Source: Gadus chalcogrammus (taxonomy: Eukaryota; Chordata; Actinopteri; Gadiformes; Gadidae). From it: 64,000 nucleotides of DNA. The stretch lies in the NCBI RefSeq assembly GCF_026213295.1, contig NC_079414.1, positions 16,580,163 through 16,644,162 of the forward strand, given 5' to 3'. Of this stretch, positions 30,301-45,300 are shown in pieces (the stretch's first letter is position 1; every line of letters starts with the position of its first letter). The notes beneath the pieces were generated by a model. The model was not told the DNA's origin. It worked only from the letters and a program-made list of their open reading frames with translations, and did no database searches. The position numbers were made by a program, and so were the translations under genes.

Positions 30301-33300
30301 GTCTGGTCCAACAAGTACCACAGAGAGTACAACAATCACAACAGCAGCTCAACCCACCACATCTGCAAGTCCAACAACTACCACAGCAATTCCAACGACT
30401 ACAACTTCAAGTCAAACAACTACCACAGCAGGTCCCACAACAACAACAGCAACTCCCAGAACTACATCGTCTGGTCCAACAAGTACCACAGAGAGTACAA
30501 CAACCACAACAGCAGCTCAACCCACCACAACTGCAGGTCCAACAACTACCACAGCAGTTCCACCAACTACAACTTCAAGTCCAACAACTACCACAGCAGG
30601 TCCCACAACAACAACAGCAACTCCCACAACTACATCGTCTGGTCCACCAAGTACCACAGAGATTCCAACAACCACAACAACGGCTCCCACAACTGCAGGT
30701 CCATCAATTACCACAGCAGTTCCAACAACCACAACTTCAAGTCCAACAACTACCACAGCAGGGCCCAAAACAACAACAGCAACTCCCACAACTACATCGT
30801 CTGGTCCAACAAATAGAACAGAGAGAAAAACAACCACAACAGCTGCTCCAACAACCACAACTGCAGGTCCAACAACTACCACAGTAGTTCCAACAACTAC
30901 AACTTCAGGTCCATTAACTACCACAGCAGGTCCATCATCTACCACAGCATCTCCCACAACTACATCGTCTAGTCCAACAAGTAGCACGGAGAGTCCAACA
31001 ACCACAACAGCTGCTCCAACAACCACAACTGCTGGTCCAACAACAACCACAACAGGTCCCACAGCGACAACAACTCTTCAAATCACCACAACTACAGGTC
31101 CAACAACTACCACAGACGGTCCTACAACAACAACAGCTGCTCAACCCACCACAACTGCAAGTCCAACAACTACCACAGCAGTTCCAACAACTACAACTTC
31201 AAGTCCAACAACTACCACAGCACGTCCCACAACAACAATAGCAACTCCCACAACTACTTTGTCTGGTCCAACAAGTACCACAGAGATTGCAACAACCACA
31301 ACAACTGCTCCAACAACCACAACTGCAGGTCCAACAACTACCACATATGGTCCTACAACAACAACAGCTGCTCAATCCACAACAACTGCAAGTCCAACAA
31401 CTACCACAGCAGTTCCAACAACTACAACTTCAAGTCCAACAACTACCACAGCAGGTCCCAAAACAACAACAGCAACTCCCACAACTACATCGTCTGGTCC
31501 AACAAGTACCACGGAGAGACCAACAACCACAACAGCTGCTCCAACAACCACAACTGCAGGCCCAACAACTACCACAGCAGTTCCAACAACTACAACTTCA
31601 AGTCCAACAACAACCACAGCAGGTCTCACAACAACTTCAGCAACTCCCACACCTACATCGTCTGGTCCAACAAGTACCACAGAGATTCCAACAACCACAA
31701 CAACTGCTCCCACAACCACAACTGCAGGTCCAACAACTACCACAGCAGTTCCAACAACTACAACTTCAAGTCCAACAACTACCACAGCTGGTCCCACAAC
31801 AACAACAGCAACTCCCACAACTACATCGTCTAGTCCAACAAGTAGCACGGAGAGTCCAACAACCACAACAGCTGCTCCAAAAACCACAACTGCTGGTCCA
31901 ACAACAACCACAACAGGTCCCACAGCGACAACAACTCTTCAAATCACCACAACTACAGGTCCAACAACTACCACAGACGGTCCTACAACAACAACAGCTG
32001 CTCAACCCACCACAACTGCAAGTACAACAATTACCACAGCAGTTCCAACAACTACAACTTCAAGTCCAACAACTACCACAGCACGTCCCACAACAACAAT
32101 AGCAACTCCCACAACTACATCGTCTGGTCCAACAAGTACCACAGAGATTACAACAACCACAACAACTGCTCCAACAACCACAACTGCAGGTCCAACAACT
32201 ACCACAGATGGTCCTACAACAACAACAGCTGCTCAATCCACAACAACTGCAAGTCCAACAACTACCACAGCAGTTCCAACAACTACAACTTCAAGTCCAA
32301 CAACTACCACAGCAGGTCCCACAACAACAACAGCAACTCGCACAACTACATCGTCTGGTCGAACAAGTACCACGGAGAGACCAACAACCACAACAGCTGC
32401 TCCAACAACCACAACTGCAGGCCCAACAACTACCACAGCAGTTCCAACAACTACAACTTCAAGTCCAACAACAACCACAGCAGGTCTCACAACAACAACA
32501 GCAACTCCCACATCTACATCGTCTGGTCCAACAAGTACCACAGAGATTCCAACAACCACAACAACTGCTCCCACAACCACAACTGCAGGCCCAACAACTA
32601 CCACAGCAGTTCCGACAACTACAACTTCAAGTCCAACAACTACCACAGCAGTTCCCACAACGACAACAGCTCTTCAAACCACCACAACTGCAGGTCCAAC
32701 AACTACCATAAACGGTCCTACAACAACAACAGCAGCTCAAAACACCACAACTGCAGGTCAAACAACTACCACAGCCGTTCCAACAACTACAACTTCAAGT
32801 CCAACAACTACCACAGCAGGTCCCACAACAACTTCAGCAACTCCCACACCTACATCGTCTGGTCCAACAAGTACCACAGAGATTCCAACAACCACAACAA
32901 CTGCTCCCACAACCACAACTGCAGGTCCAACAACTACCACAGCAGTTTCAACAACTACAACTTCAAGTCCAACAACTTCCACAGCTGGTCCCACAACGAC
33001 AACAGCTCTTCAAACCACCACAACTGCAGGTCCAACAACTACCACAAACGGTCCTACAACAACAACAGCAGCTCAACCCACCACAACTGCAGGTCCAACA
33101 ACTACCACAACAGTTCCAACAACTACAACTTCAAGTCCAACAACTACCACAGCAGGTCCCACAACAACAACAGCAACTCCCACAACTACATCGTCTGGTC
33201 CAACAAGTACCACGGAGATTCCAACAACCACAACAACAGCTTTCACAACCACAACTGCAGGTCCAACAACTACCACAGCAGTTCCAACAACTACAACTTC

Positions 33301-36300
33301 AAGTCCAACAACTACCACCGCAGGTCCCAAAACGACAACAGCTCTTCAAACCACCACAACTGCAGGTCCAACAACTACCACAGCAGGTCCTACAACAACA
33401 GCAGCAACTGAACCCACCACAACTGCAGGTCCAACAACTACCACAAACGGTCCTACAACAACAGCAGCAGCTCAACCTACCACAGCTGCAGGTCCAACAA
33501 CTACCACAGCAGTTCCAACAACTACAACTGCAAGTCAAACAACTACCACAGCAGGTCCCACAACAACAACAGCAACTCCCACAACTACATTGTCTGGTCC
33601 AACAAGTACCACAGAGATTCCAACAACCACAACAACTGCTCCCACAACTACCACAGCAGTTCCAACAACTACAACTTCAAGTCCAACAACTACCACAGCA
33701 GGTCCCACAACGACAACAGCTCCTGAAACAACCACAACTGAAGGTCCAACAACTACCACAGCAGGGCCCAAAACAAAAACAGCAACTCCCACAACTACAT
33801 CGTCTGGTCCAACAAGTACCACAGAGAGTACAACAACCAAAACAGCAGCTCAACCAACCACAACTGCAAGTCCAACAACTACCACAGCAGTTCCAACGAC
33901 TACAACTTCAAGTCCAACAACTACCACAGCAGGTCCCACAACAACAACAGCAACTCCATTAACTACCACAGCAGGTCCATCATCTACCACAGCAACTCCC
34001 ACAACTACATCGTCTGGTCCAACAAGTACCACAGAGATTCCAACAACTGCTCCCACAGCCACAACTGCAGGTCCAACAACTACCAAAGCAGTTCCAACAT
34101 CTACAACTTCAAGTCCAACAACTACCACAGCAGCTCCCACAACGACAACAGCTCTTCAACCCACCACAACTGCAGGTCCAACAACTACCACAACAGTTCC
34201 AACAACTACAACTTCAAGTCCAACAACTACTACAGCAGGTCCCACAACAACAACAGCAACTCCCACAACTACATCGTCTGGTCCAACAAGTACCACAGCA
34301 GTTCCCACAACGACAACAGCTCTTCAAACCACCACAACTGCAGGTCCAACAACTACCATAAACGGTCCTACAACAACAGCAGCTCAACCCACCACAACTG
34401 CAGGTCCAACAACAACCACAGCTGTTCCAACAACTACAACTTCAAGTCCAACAACTACCACAGCAGGTCCCACAACAACTTCAGCAACTCCCACACCTAC
34501 ATCGTCTGGTCCAACAAGTACCACAGAGATTCCAACAACCACAACAACTGCTCCCACAACCACAACTGCAGGTCCAACAACTACCACAGAAGTTCCAACA
34601 ACTACAACTTCAAGTCCAACAAATTCCACAGCTGGTCCCACAACGACAACAGCTCTTCAAACCACCACAACTGCAGGTCCAACAAATTTCACAAACAGTC
34701 CTACAACAACAACAGCAGCTCAACCCACCACAACTGCAGGTCCAACAACTACCACAACAGTTCCAACAACTACAACTTCAAGTCCAACAACTACCACAGC
34801 AGGTCCCACAACAACAACAGCCACAACTACATCGTCTAGTCCAACAAGTAGCACGGAGAGTCCAACAACCACAACAGCTGCTCCAAAAACCACAACTGCT
34901 GGTCCAACAACAACCACAACAGGTCCCACAGCAACAACAACTCTTCAAATCACCACAACTACAGGTCCAACAACTACCACAGACGGTCCTACAACAACAA
35001 CAGCTGCTCAACCCACCACAACTGCAAGTCTGACAATTACCACAGCAGTTCCAACAACTACAACTTCAAGTCCAACAACTACCACAGCACGTCCCACAAC
35101 AACAATAGCAACTCCCACAACTACATCGTCTGGTCCAACAAGTACCACCGAGATTACAACAACCACAACAACTGCTCCAACAACCACAACTGCAGGTCCA
35201 ACAACTACCACAGATGGTCCTACAACAACAACAGCTGCTCAATCCACAACAACTGCAAGTCCAACAACTACCACAGCAGTTCCAACAACTACAACTTCAA
35301 GTCCAACAACTACCACAGCAGGTCCCACAACAACAACAGCAACTCCCACAACTACATCATCTGGTCCAACAAGTACCACAGAGATTCCAACAACCACAAC
35401 AACTGCTCCCACAACCACAACTGCAGGTCCAACAACTACCACAGCAGTTCCAACAACTACAACTTCAAGTCCAACAACTTCCACAGCTGGTCCCACAACG
35501 ACAACAGCTCTTCAAACCACCACAACTGCAGGTCCAACAACTACCACAAACGGTCCTACAACAACAACAGCAGCTCAACCCACCACAACTGCAGGTCCAA
35601 CAACTACCACAACAGTTCCAACAACTACAACTTCAAGTCCAACAACTACCACAGCAGGTCCCACAACAACAACAGCAACTCCCACAACTACATTGTCTGG
35701 TCCAACAAGTACCACAGAGATTCCAACAACCACAACAACAGCTTTCACAACCACAACTGCAGGTCCAACAACTACCACAGCAGTTCCAACAACTACAACT
35801 TCAAGTCCAACAACTACCACAGCAGGTCCCAAAACGACAACAGCTCTTCAAACCACCACAACTGCAGGTCCAACAACTACCACAGACGGTCCTACAACAA
35901 CAGCAGCAGCTCAACCTACCACAGCTGCAGGTCCAACAACTACCACAGCAGTTCCAACAACTACAACTTCAAGTCCAACAACTACCACAGCAGGTCCCAC
36001 AACAACAACAGCAACTCCCACAACTACATTGTCTGGTCCAACAAGTACCACAGAGATTCCAACAACCACAACAACTGCTCCCACAACCACAACTGCAGGT
36101 CCAACAACTACCACAGCCGTTCCAACAACTACAACTTCAAGTCCAACAACTACCACAGCAGGTCCCACAACAACTTCAGCAACTCCCACACCTACATCGT
36201 CAGGTCCAACAAGTACCACAGAGATTCCAACAACCACAACAACTGCTCCCACAACCACAACTGCAGGTCCAACAACTACCACAGCAGTTCCAACAACTAC

Positions 36301-39300
36301 AACTTCAAGTCCAACAACTTCCACAGCTGGTCCCACAACGACAACAGCTCTTCAAACCACCACAACTGCAGGTCCAACAACTACCACAAACGGTCCTACA
36401 ACAACAACAGCAGCTCAACCCACCACAACTGCAGGTCCAACAACTACCACAACAGTTCCAACAACTACAACTTCAAGTCCAACAACTACCACAGCAGGTC
36501 CCACAACAACAACAGCAACTCCCACAACTACATTGTCTGGTCCAACAAGTACCACAGAGATTCCAACAACCACAACAACAGCTTTCACAACCACAACTGC
36601 AGGTCCAACAACTACCACAGCAGTTCCAACAACTACAACTTCAAGTCCAACAACTACCACAGCAGGTCCCAAAACGACAACAGCTCTTCAAACCACCACA
36701 ACTGCAGGTCCAACAACTACCACAGACGGTCCTACAACAACAGCAGCAGCTCAACCTACCACAGCTGCAGGTCCAACAACTACCACAGCAGTTCCAACAA
36801 CTACAACTTCAAGTCCAACAACTACCACAGCAGGTCCCACAACAACAACAGCAACTCCCACAACTACATTGTCTGGTCCAACAAGTACCACAGAGATTCC
36901 AACAACCACAACAACTGCTCCCACAACCACAACTGCAGGTCCAACAACTACCACAGCAGTTCCAACAACTACGACTTCAAGTCCAACAACTACCACAGCA
37001 GGTCCCACAACGACAACAGCTCCTGAAACAACCACAACTGAAGGTCCAACAACTACCACAGCAGGGCCCAAAACAACAACAGCAACTCCCACAACTACAT
37101 CGTCTGGTCCAACAAGTACCACAGAGAGTACAACAACCAAAACAGCAGCTCAACCAACCACAACTGCAAGTCCAACAACTACCACAGCAGTTCCAACGAC
37201 TACAACTTCAAGTCCAACAACTACCACAGCAGGTCCCACAACAACAACAGCAACTCCATTAACTACCACAGCAGGTCCATCATCTACCACAGCAACTCCC
37301 ACAACTACATCGTCTGGTCCAACAAGTACGACAGAGATTCCAACAACTGCTCCCACAGCCACAACTGCAGGTCCAACAACTACCACAGCAGTTCCAACAT
37401 CTACAACTTCAAGTCCAACAACTACCACAGCAGCTCCCACAACGACAACAGCTCTTCAACCCACCACAACTGCAGGTCCAACAACTACCACAACAGTTCC
37501 AACAACTACAACTTCAAGTCCAACAACTACCACAGCAGGTCCCACAACAACAACAGCAACTCCCACAACTACATCGTCTGGTCCAACAAGTACCACAGCA
37601 GTTCCCACAACGACAACAGCTCTTCAAACCACCACAACTGCAGGTCCAACAACTACCATAAACGGTCCTACAACAACAACAGCAGCTCAACCCACCACAA
37701 CTGCAGGTCCAACAACTACCACAGCTGTTCCAACAACTACAACTTCAAGTCCAACAACTACCACAGCAGGTCCCACAACAACTTCAGCAACTCCCATACA
37801 TACATCGTCTGGTCCAACAAGTACCACAGAGATTCCAACAACCACAACAACTGCTCCCACAACCACAACTGCAGGTCCAACAACTACCACAGCAGTTCCA
37901 ACAACTACAACTTCAAGTCCAACAACTACCACAGCTGGTCCCACAACGACAACAGCTCTTCAAACCACCACAACTGCAGGTCCAACAACTTTCACAAACA
38001 GTCCTACAACAACAACAGCAGCTCAACCCACCACAACTGCAGGTCCAACAACTACCACAACAGTTCCAACAACTACAACTTCAAGTCCAACAACTACCAC
38101 AGCAGGTCCCACAACAACAATAACAGCAACTCCCACAACTACATCGTCTAGTCCAACAAGTACCACAGAGATTCCAACAACCACAACAACAGCTTTCACA
38201 ACCACAACTGCAGGTCCAACAACTACCACAGCAGTTCCAACAACTACAACTTCAAGTCCAACAACTACCACAGCAGGTCCCAAAACGACAACAGCTCTTC
38301 AAACCACCACAACTGCAGGTCCAACAACTACCACAGCAGGTCCTACAACAACAGCAGCAACTGAACCCACCACAACTGCAGGTCCAACAACTACCACAGA
38401 CGGTCCTACAACAACAGCAGCAGCTCAACCTACCACAGCTGCAGGTCCAACAACTACCACAGCAGTTCCAACAACTACAACTTCAAGTCCAACAACTACC
38501 ACAGCAGGTCCCACAACAACTTCAGCAACTCCCACACCTACATTGTCTGGTCCAACAATTACCACAGAGATTCCAACAACCACAACAACTGCTCCCACAA
38601 CCACAACTGCAGGTCCAACAACTACCACAGCAGTTCCAACAACTACAACTTCAAGTCCAACAACTTCCACAGCTGGTCCCACAACGACAACAGCTCTTCA
38701 AACCACCACAACTGCAGGTCCAACAACTACCACAAACGGTCCTACAACAACAACAGCAGCTCAACCCACCACAACTGCAGGTCCAACAACTACCACAACA
38801 GTTCCAACAACTACAACTTCAAGTCCAACAACTACCACAGCAGGTCCCACAACAACAACAGCAACTCCCACAACTACATCGTCTGGTCCAACAAGTACCA
38901 CAGAGATTCCAACAACCACAACAACAGCATTCACAACCACAACTGCAGGTCCAACAACTACCACAGCAGTTCCAACAACTACAACTTCAAGTCCAACAAC
39001 TACCACAGCAGGTCCCAAAACGACAACAGCTCTTCAAACCACCACAACTGCAGGTCCAACAACTACCACAGCAGGTCCTACAACAACAGCAGCAACTGAA
39101 CCCACCACAACTGCAGGTCCAACAACTACCACAGACGGTCCTACAACAACAGCAGCAGCTCAACCTACCACAGCTGCAGGTCCAACAACTACCACAGCAG
39201 TTCCAACAACTACAACTTCAAGTCCAACAACTACCACAGCAGGTCCCACAACAACAACAGCAACTCCCACAACTACATTGTCTGGTCCAACAAGTACCAC

Positions 39301-42300
39301 AGAGATTCCAACAACCACAACAACTGCTCCCACAACCACAACTGCAGGTCCAACAACTACCACAGCAGTTCCAACAACTACAACTTCAAGTCCAACAACT
39401 ACCACAGCAGGTCCCACAACGACAACAGCTCCTGAAACAACCACAACTGAAGGTCCAACAACTACCACAGCAGTTCCAACGACTACAACTTCAAGTCCAA
39501 CAACTACCACAGCAGGTCCCACAACAACAACAGCAACTCCATTAACTACCACAGCAGGTCCATCATCTACCACAGCAACTCCCACAACTACATCGTCTGG
39601 TCCAACAAGTACCACAGAGATTCCAACAACTGCTCCCACAGCCACAACTGCAGGTCCAACAACTACCACAGCAGTTCCAACATCTACAACTTCAAGTCCA
39701 ACAACTACCACAGCAGCTCCCACAACGACAACAGCTCTTCAACCCACCACAACTGCAGGTCCAACAACTACCACAACAGTTCCAACAACTACAACTTCAA
39801 GTCCAACAACTACCACAGCAGGTCCCACAACAACAACAGCAACTCCCACAACTACATCGTCTGGTCCAACAAGTACCACAGCAGTTCCCACAACGACAAC
39901 AGCAGCTCAACCCACCACAACTGCAGGTCCAACAACTACCACAGCTGTTCCAACAACTACAACTTCAAGTCCAACAACTACCACAGCAGGTCCCACAACA
40001 ACTTCAGCAACTCCCACACCTACATCGTCTGGTCCAACAAGTACCACAGAGATTCCAACAACCACAACAACTGCTCCCACAACCACAACTGCAGGTCCAA
40101 CAACTACCACTGCAGTTCCAACAACTACAACTTCAAGTCCAACAACTTCCACAGCTGGTCCCACAACGACAACAGCTCTTCAAACCACCACAACTGCAGG
40201 TCCAACAACTTTCACAAACAGTCCTACAACAACAACAGCAGCTCAACCCACCACAACTTCAAGTCCAACAACTACCACAGCAGGTCCCACAACAACAACA
40301 GCAACTCCCACAACTACATTGTCTGGTCCAACAAGTACCACAGAGATTCCAACAACCACAACAACTGCTCCCACAACCACAACTGCAGGTCCAACAACTA
40401 CCACAGCAGTTCCAACAACTACAACTTCAAGTCCAACAACTACCACAGCAGGTCCCACAACGACAACAGCTCCTGAAACAACCACAACTGAAGGTCCAAC
40501 AACTACCACAGCAGTTCCAACGACTACAACTTCAAGTCCAACAACTACCACAGCAGGTCCCACAACAACAACAGCAACTCCATTAACTACCACAGCAGGT
40601 CCATCATCTACCACAGCAACTCCCACAACTACATCGTCTGGTCCAACAAGTACCACAGAGATTCCAACAACTGCTCCCACAGCCACAACTGCAGGTCCAA
40701 CAACTACCACAGCAGTTCCAACATCTACAACTTCAAGTCCAACAACTACCACAGCAGCTCCCACAACGACAACAGCTCTTCAACCCACCACAACTGCAGG
40801 TCCAACAACTACCACAACAGTTCCAACAACTACAACTTCAAGTCCAACAACTACCACAGCAGGTCCCACAACAACAACAGCAACTCCCACAACTACATCG
40901 TCTGGTCCAACAAGTACCACAGCAGTTCCCACAACGACAACAGCTCTTCAAACCACCACAACTGCAGGTCCAACAACTACCATAAACGGTCCTACAACAA
41001 CAACAGCAGCTCAACCCACCACAACTGCAGGTCCAACAACTACCACAGCTGTTCCAACAACTACAACTTCAAGTCCAACAACTACCACAGCAGGTCCCAC
41101 AACAACTTCAGCAACTCCCACACCTACATCGTCTGGTCCAACAAGTACCACAGAGATTCCAACAACCACAACAACTGCTCCCACAACCACAACTGCAGGT
41201 CCAACAACTACCACAGCAGTTCCAACAACTACAACTTCAAGTCCAACAACTTCCACAGCTGGTCCCACAACGACAACAGCTCTTCAAACCACCACAACTG
41301 CAGGTCCAACAACTTTCACAAACAGTCCTACAACAACAACAGCAGCTCAACCCACCACAACTGCAGGTCCAACAACTACCACAACAGTTCCAACAACTAC
41401 AACTTCAAGTCCAACAACTACCACAGCAGGTCCCACAACAACAACAGCAACTCCCACAACTACATTGTCTGGTCCAACAAGTACCACAGAGATTCCAACA
41501 ACCACAACAACTGCTCCCACAACCACAACTGCAGGTCCAACAACTACCACAGCAGTTCCAACAACTACAACTTCAAGTCCAACAACTTCCACAGCTGGTC
41601 CCACAACGACAACAGCTCTTCAAACCACCACAACTGCAGGTCCAACAACTACCACAAACGGTCCTACAACAACAACAGCAGCTCAACCCACCACAACTGC
41701 AGGTCCAACAACTACCACAACAGTTCCAACAACTACAACTTCAAGTCCAACAACTACCACAGCAGGTCCCACAACAACAACAGCAACTCCCACAACTACA
41801 TCGTCTGGTCCAACAAGTACCACGGAGAGACCAACAACCACAACAGCTGCTCCAACAACCACAACTGCAGGCCCAACAACTACCACAGCAGTTCCAAAAA
41901 CTACAACTTCAAGTCCAACAACAACCACAGCAGGTCTCACAACAACAACAGCAACTCCCAGATCTACATCGTCTGGTCCAACAAGTACTACAGAGATTCC
42001 AACAACCACAACAACTGCTCCCACAACCACAACTGCAGGCCCAACAACTACCACAGCGGTTCCGACAACTACAACTTCAAGTCCAACAACTACCACAGCA
42101 GTTCCCACAACGACAACAGCTCTTCAAACCACCACAACTGCAGGTCCAACAACTACCATAAACGGTCCTACAACAATAACAGCAGCTCAACCCACCACAA
42201 CTGCAGGTCCAACAACTACCACAGCCGTTCCAACAACTACAACTTCAAGTCCAACAACTACCACAGCAGGTCCCACAACAACTTCAGCAACTCCCACACC

Positions 42301-45300
42301 TACATCGTCTGGTCCAACAAGTACCACAGAGATTCCAACAACCACAACAACTGCTCCCACAACCACAACTGCAGGTCCAACAACTACCACAGCAGTTCCA
42401 ACAACTACAACTTCAAGTCCAACAACTTCCACAGCTGGTCCCACAACGACAACAGCTCTTCAAACCACCACAACTGCAGGTCCAACAACTACCACAAATG
42501 GTCCTACAACAACAACAGCAGCTCAACCCACCACAACTGCAGGTCCAACAACTACCACAACAGTTCCAACAACTACAACTTCAAGTCCAACAACTACCAC
42601 AGCAGGTCCCACAACAACAACAGCAACTCCCACAACTACATCGTCTGGTCCAACAAGTACCACAGAGATTCCAACAACCACAACAACAGCTTTCACAACC
42701 ACAACTGCAGGTCCAACAACTACCACAGCAGTTCCAACAACTACAACTTCAAGTCCAACAACTACCACAGCAGGTCCCAAAACGACAACAGCTCTTCAAA
42801 CCACCACAACTGCAGGTCCAACAACTACCACAGCAGGTCCTACAACAACAGCAGCAACTCAACCCACCACAACTGCAGGTCCAACAACTACCACAGACGG
42901 TCCTACAACAACAGCAGCAGCTCAACCTACCACAGCTGCAGGTCCAACAACTACCACAGCAGTTCCAACAACTACAACTTCAAGTCCAACAACTACCACA
43001 GCAGGTCCCACAACAACAACAGCAACTCCCACAACTACATTGTCTGGTCCAACAAGTACCACAGAGATTCCAACAACCACAACAACTGCTCCCACAACCA
43101 CAACTGCAGGTCCAACAACTACCACAGCAGTTCCAACAACTACAACTTCAAGCCCAACAACTATCACAGCAGTTCCAACAACTACAACTTCAAGTCCAAA
43201 AACAACCACAGCAGGTCTCACAACAACAACATCAACTCCCACATCTACATCGTCTGGTCCAACAAGTACCACAGAGATTCCAACAACCACAACAACTGCT
43301 CCCACAACCACAACTGCAGGCCCAACAACTACCACAGCAGTTCTGACAACTACAACTTCAAGTCCAACAACTACCACAGCAGTTCCCACAACGACAACAG
43401 CTCTTCAAACCACCACAACTGCAGGTCCAACAACTACCATAAACGGTCCTACAACAACAACAGCAGCTCAACCCACCACAACTGCAGGTCCAACAACTAC
43501 CACAGCCGTCCCAACAACTACAACTTCAAGTCCAACAACTACCACAGCAGGTCCCACAACAACTTCAGCAACTCCCACACCTACATCGTCTGGTCCAACA
43601 ATTACCACAGAGATTCCAACAACCACAACAACTGCTCCCACAACCACAACTGCAGGTCCAACAACTACCACAGCAGTTCCAACAACTACAACTTCAAGTC
43701 CAACAACTTCCACAGCTGGTCCCACAACGACAACAGCTCTTCAAACCACCACAACTGCAGGTCCAACAACTACCACAAACGGTCCTACATCAACAACAGC
43801 AGCTCAACCCACCACAACTGCAGGTCCAACAACTACCACAACAGTTCCAACAACTACAACTTCAAGTCCAACAACTACCACAGCAGGTCCCACAACAACA
43901 ACAGCAACTCCCACAACTACATCGTCTGGTCCAACAAGTACCACAGAGATTCCAACAACCACAACAACAGCTTTCACAACCACAACTGCAGGTCCAACAA
44001 CTACCACAGCAGTTCCAACAACTACAACTTCAAGTCCAACAACTACCACAGCAGGTCCCAAAACGACAACAGCTCTTCAAACCACCACAACTGCAGGTCC
44101 AACAACTACCACAGCAGGTCCTACAACAACAGCAGCAACTGAACCCACCACAACTGCAGGTCCAACAACTACCACAGACGGTCCTACAACAACAGCAGCA
44201 GCTCAACCTACCACAGCTGCAGGTCCAACAACTACCACAGCAGTTCCAACAACTACAACTTCAAGTCCAACAACTACCACAGCAGGTCCCACAACAACTT
44301 CAGCAACTCCCACACCTACATCGTCTGGTCCAACAATTACCACAGAGATTCCACAACCACAACAACTGCTCCCACAACCACAACTGCAGGTCCAACAACT
44401 ACCACAGCAGTTCCAACAACTACAACTTCAAGTCCAACAACTTCCACAGCTGGTCCCACAACGACAACAGCTCTTCAAACCACCACAACTGCAGGTCCAA
44501 CAACTACCACAAACGGTCCTACAACCACAACAGCAGCTCAACCCACCACAACTGCAGGTCCAACAACTACCACAACAGTTCCAACAACTACAACTTCAAG
44601 TCCAACAACTACCACAGCAGGTCCCACAACAACAACAGCAACTCCCACAACTACATCGTCTGGTCCAACAAGTACCACAGAGATTCCAACAACCACAACA
44701 ACAGCTTTCACAACCACAACTGCAGGTCCAACAACTACCACAGCAGTTCCAACAACTACAACTTCAAGTCCAACAACTACCACAGCAGGTCCCAAAACGA
44801 CAACAGCTCTTCAAACCACCACAACTGCAGGTCCAACAACTACCACAGCAGGTCCTACAACAACAGCAGCAACTGAACCCACCACAACTGCAGGTCCAAC
44901 AACTACCACAGACGGTCCTACAACAACAGCAGCAGCTCAACCTACCACAGCTGCAGGTCCAACAACTACCACAGCAGTTCCAACAACTTCAAGTCCAACA
45001 ACTACCACAGCAGGTCCCACAACAACAACAGCAACTCCCACAACTACATTGTCTGGTCCAACAAGTACCACAGAGATTCCAACAACCACAACAACTGCTC
45101 CCACAACCTCAACTGCAGGTCCAACAACTACCACAGCAGTTCCAACAACTACAACTTCAAGTCCAACAACTACCACAGCAGGTCCCACAACGACAACAGC
45201 TCCTGAAACAACCACAACTGAAGGTCCAACAACTACCACAGCAGTTCCAACGACTACAACTTCAAGTCCAACAACTACCACAGCAGGTCCCACAACAACA

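Noticed and set aside
35214..37262. A 682-codon Gln/Leu/Pro-rich + strand open frame, and similar ones at 31287, 42498 and 21294
   Set aside because: This is another phase of the same heptad repeat. The Thr/Pro phase has continuous openness over 44 kb and leads into the SEA domain, so the Gln phase is a shadow.
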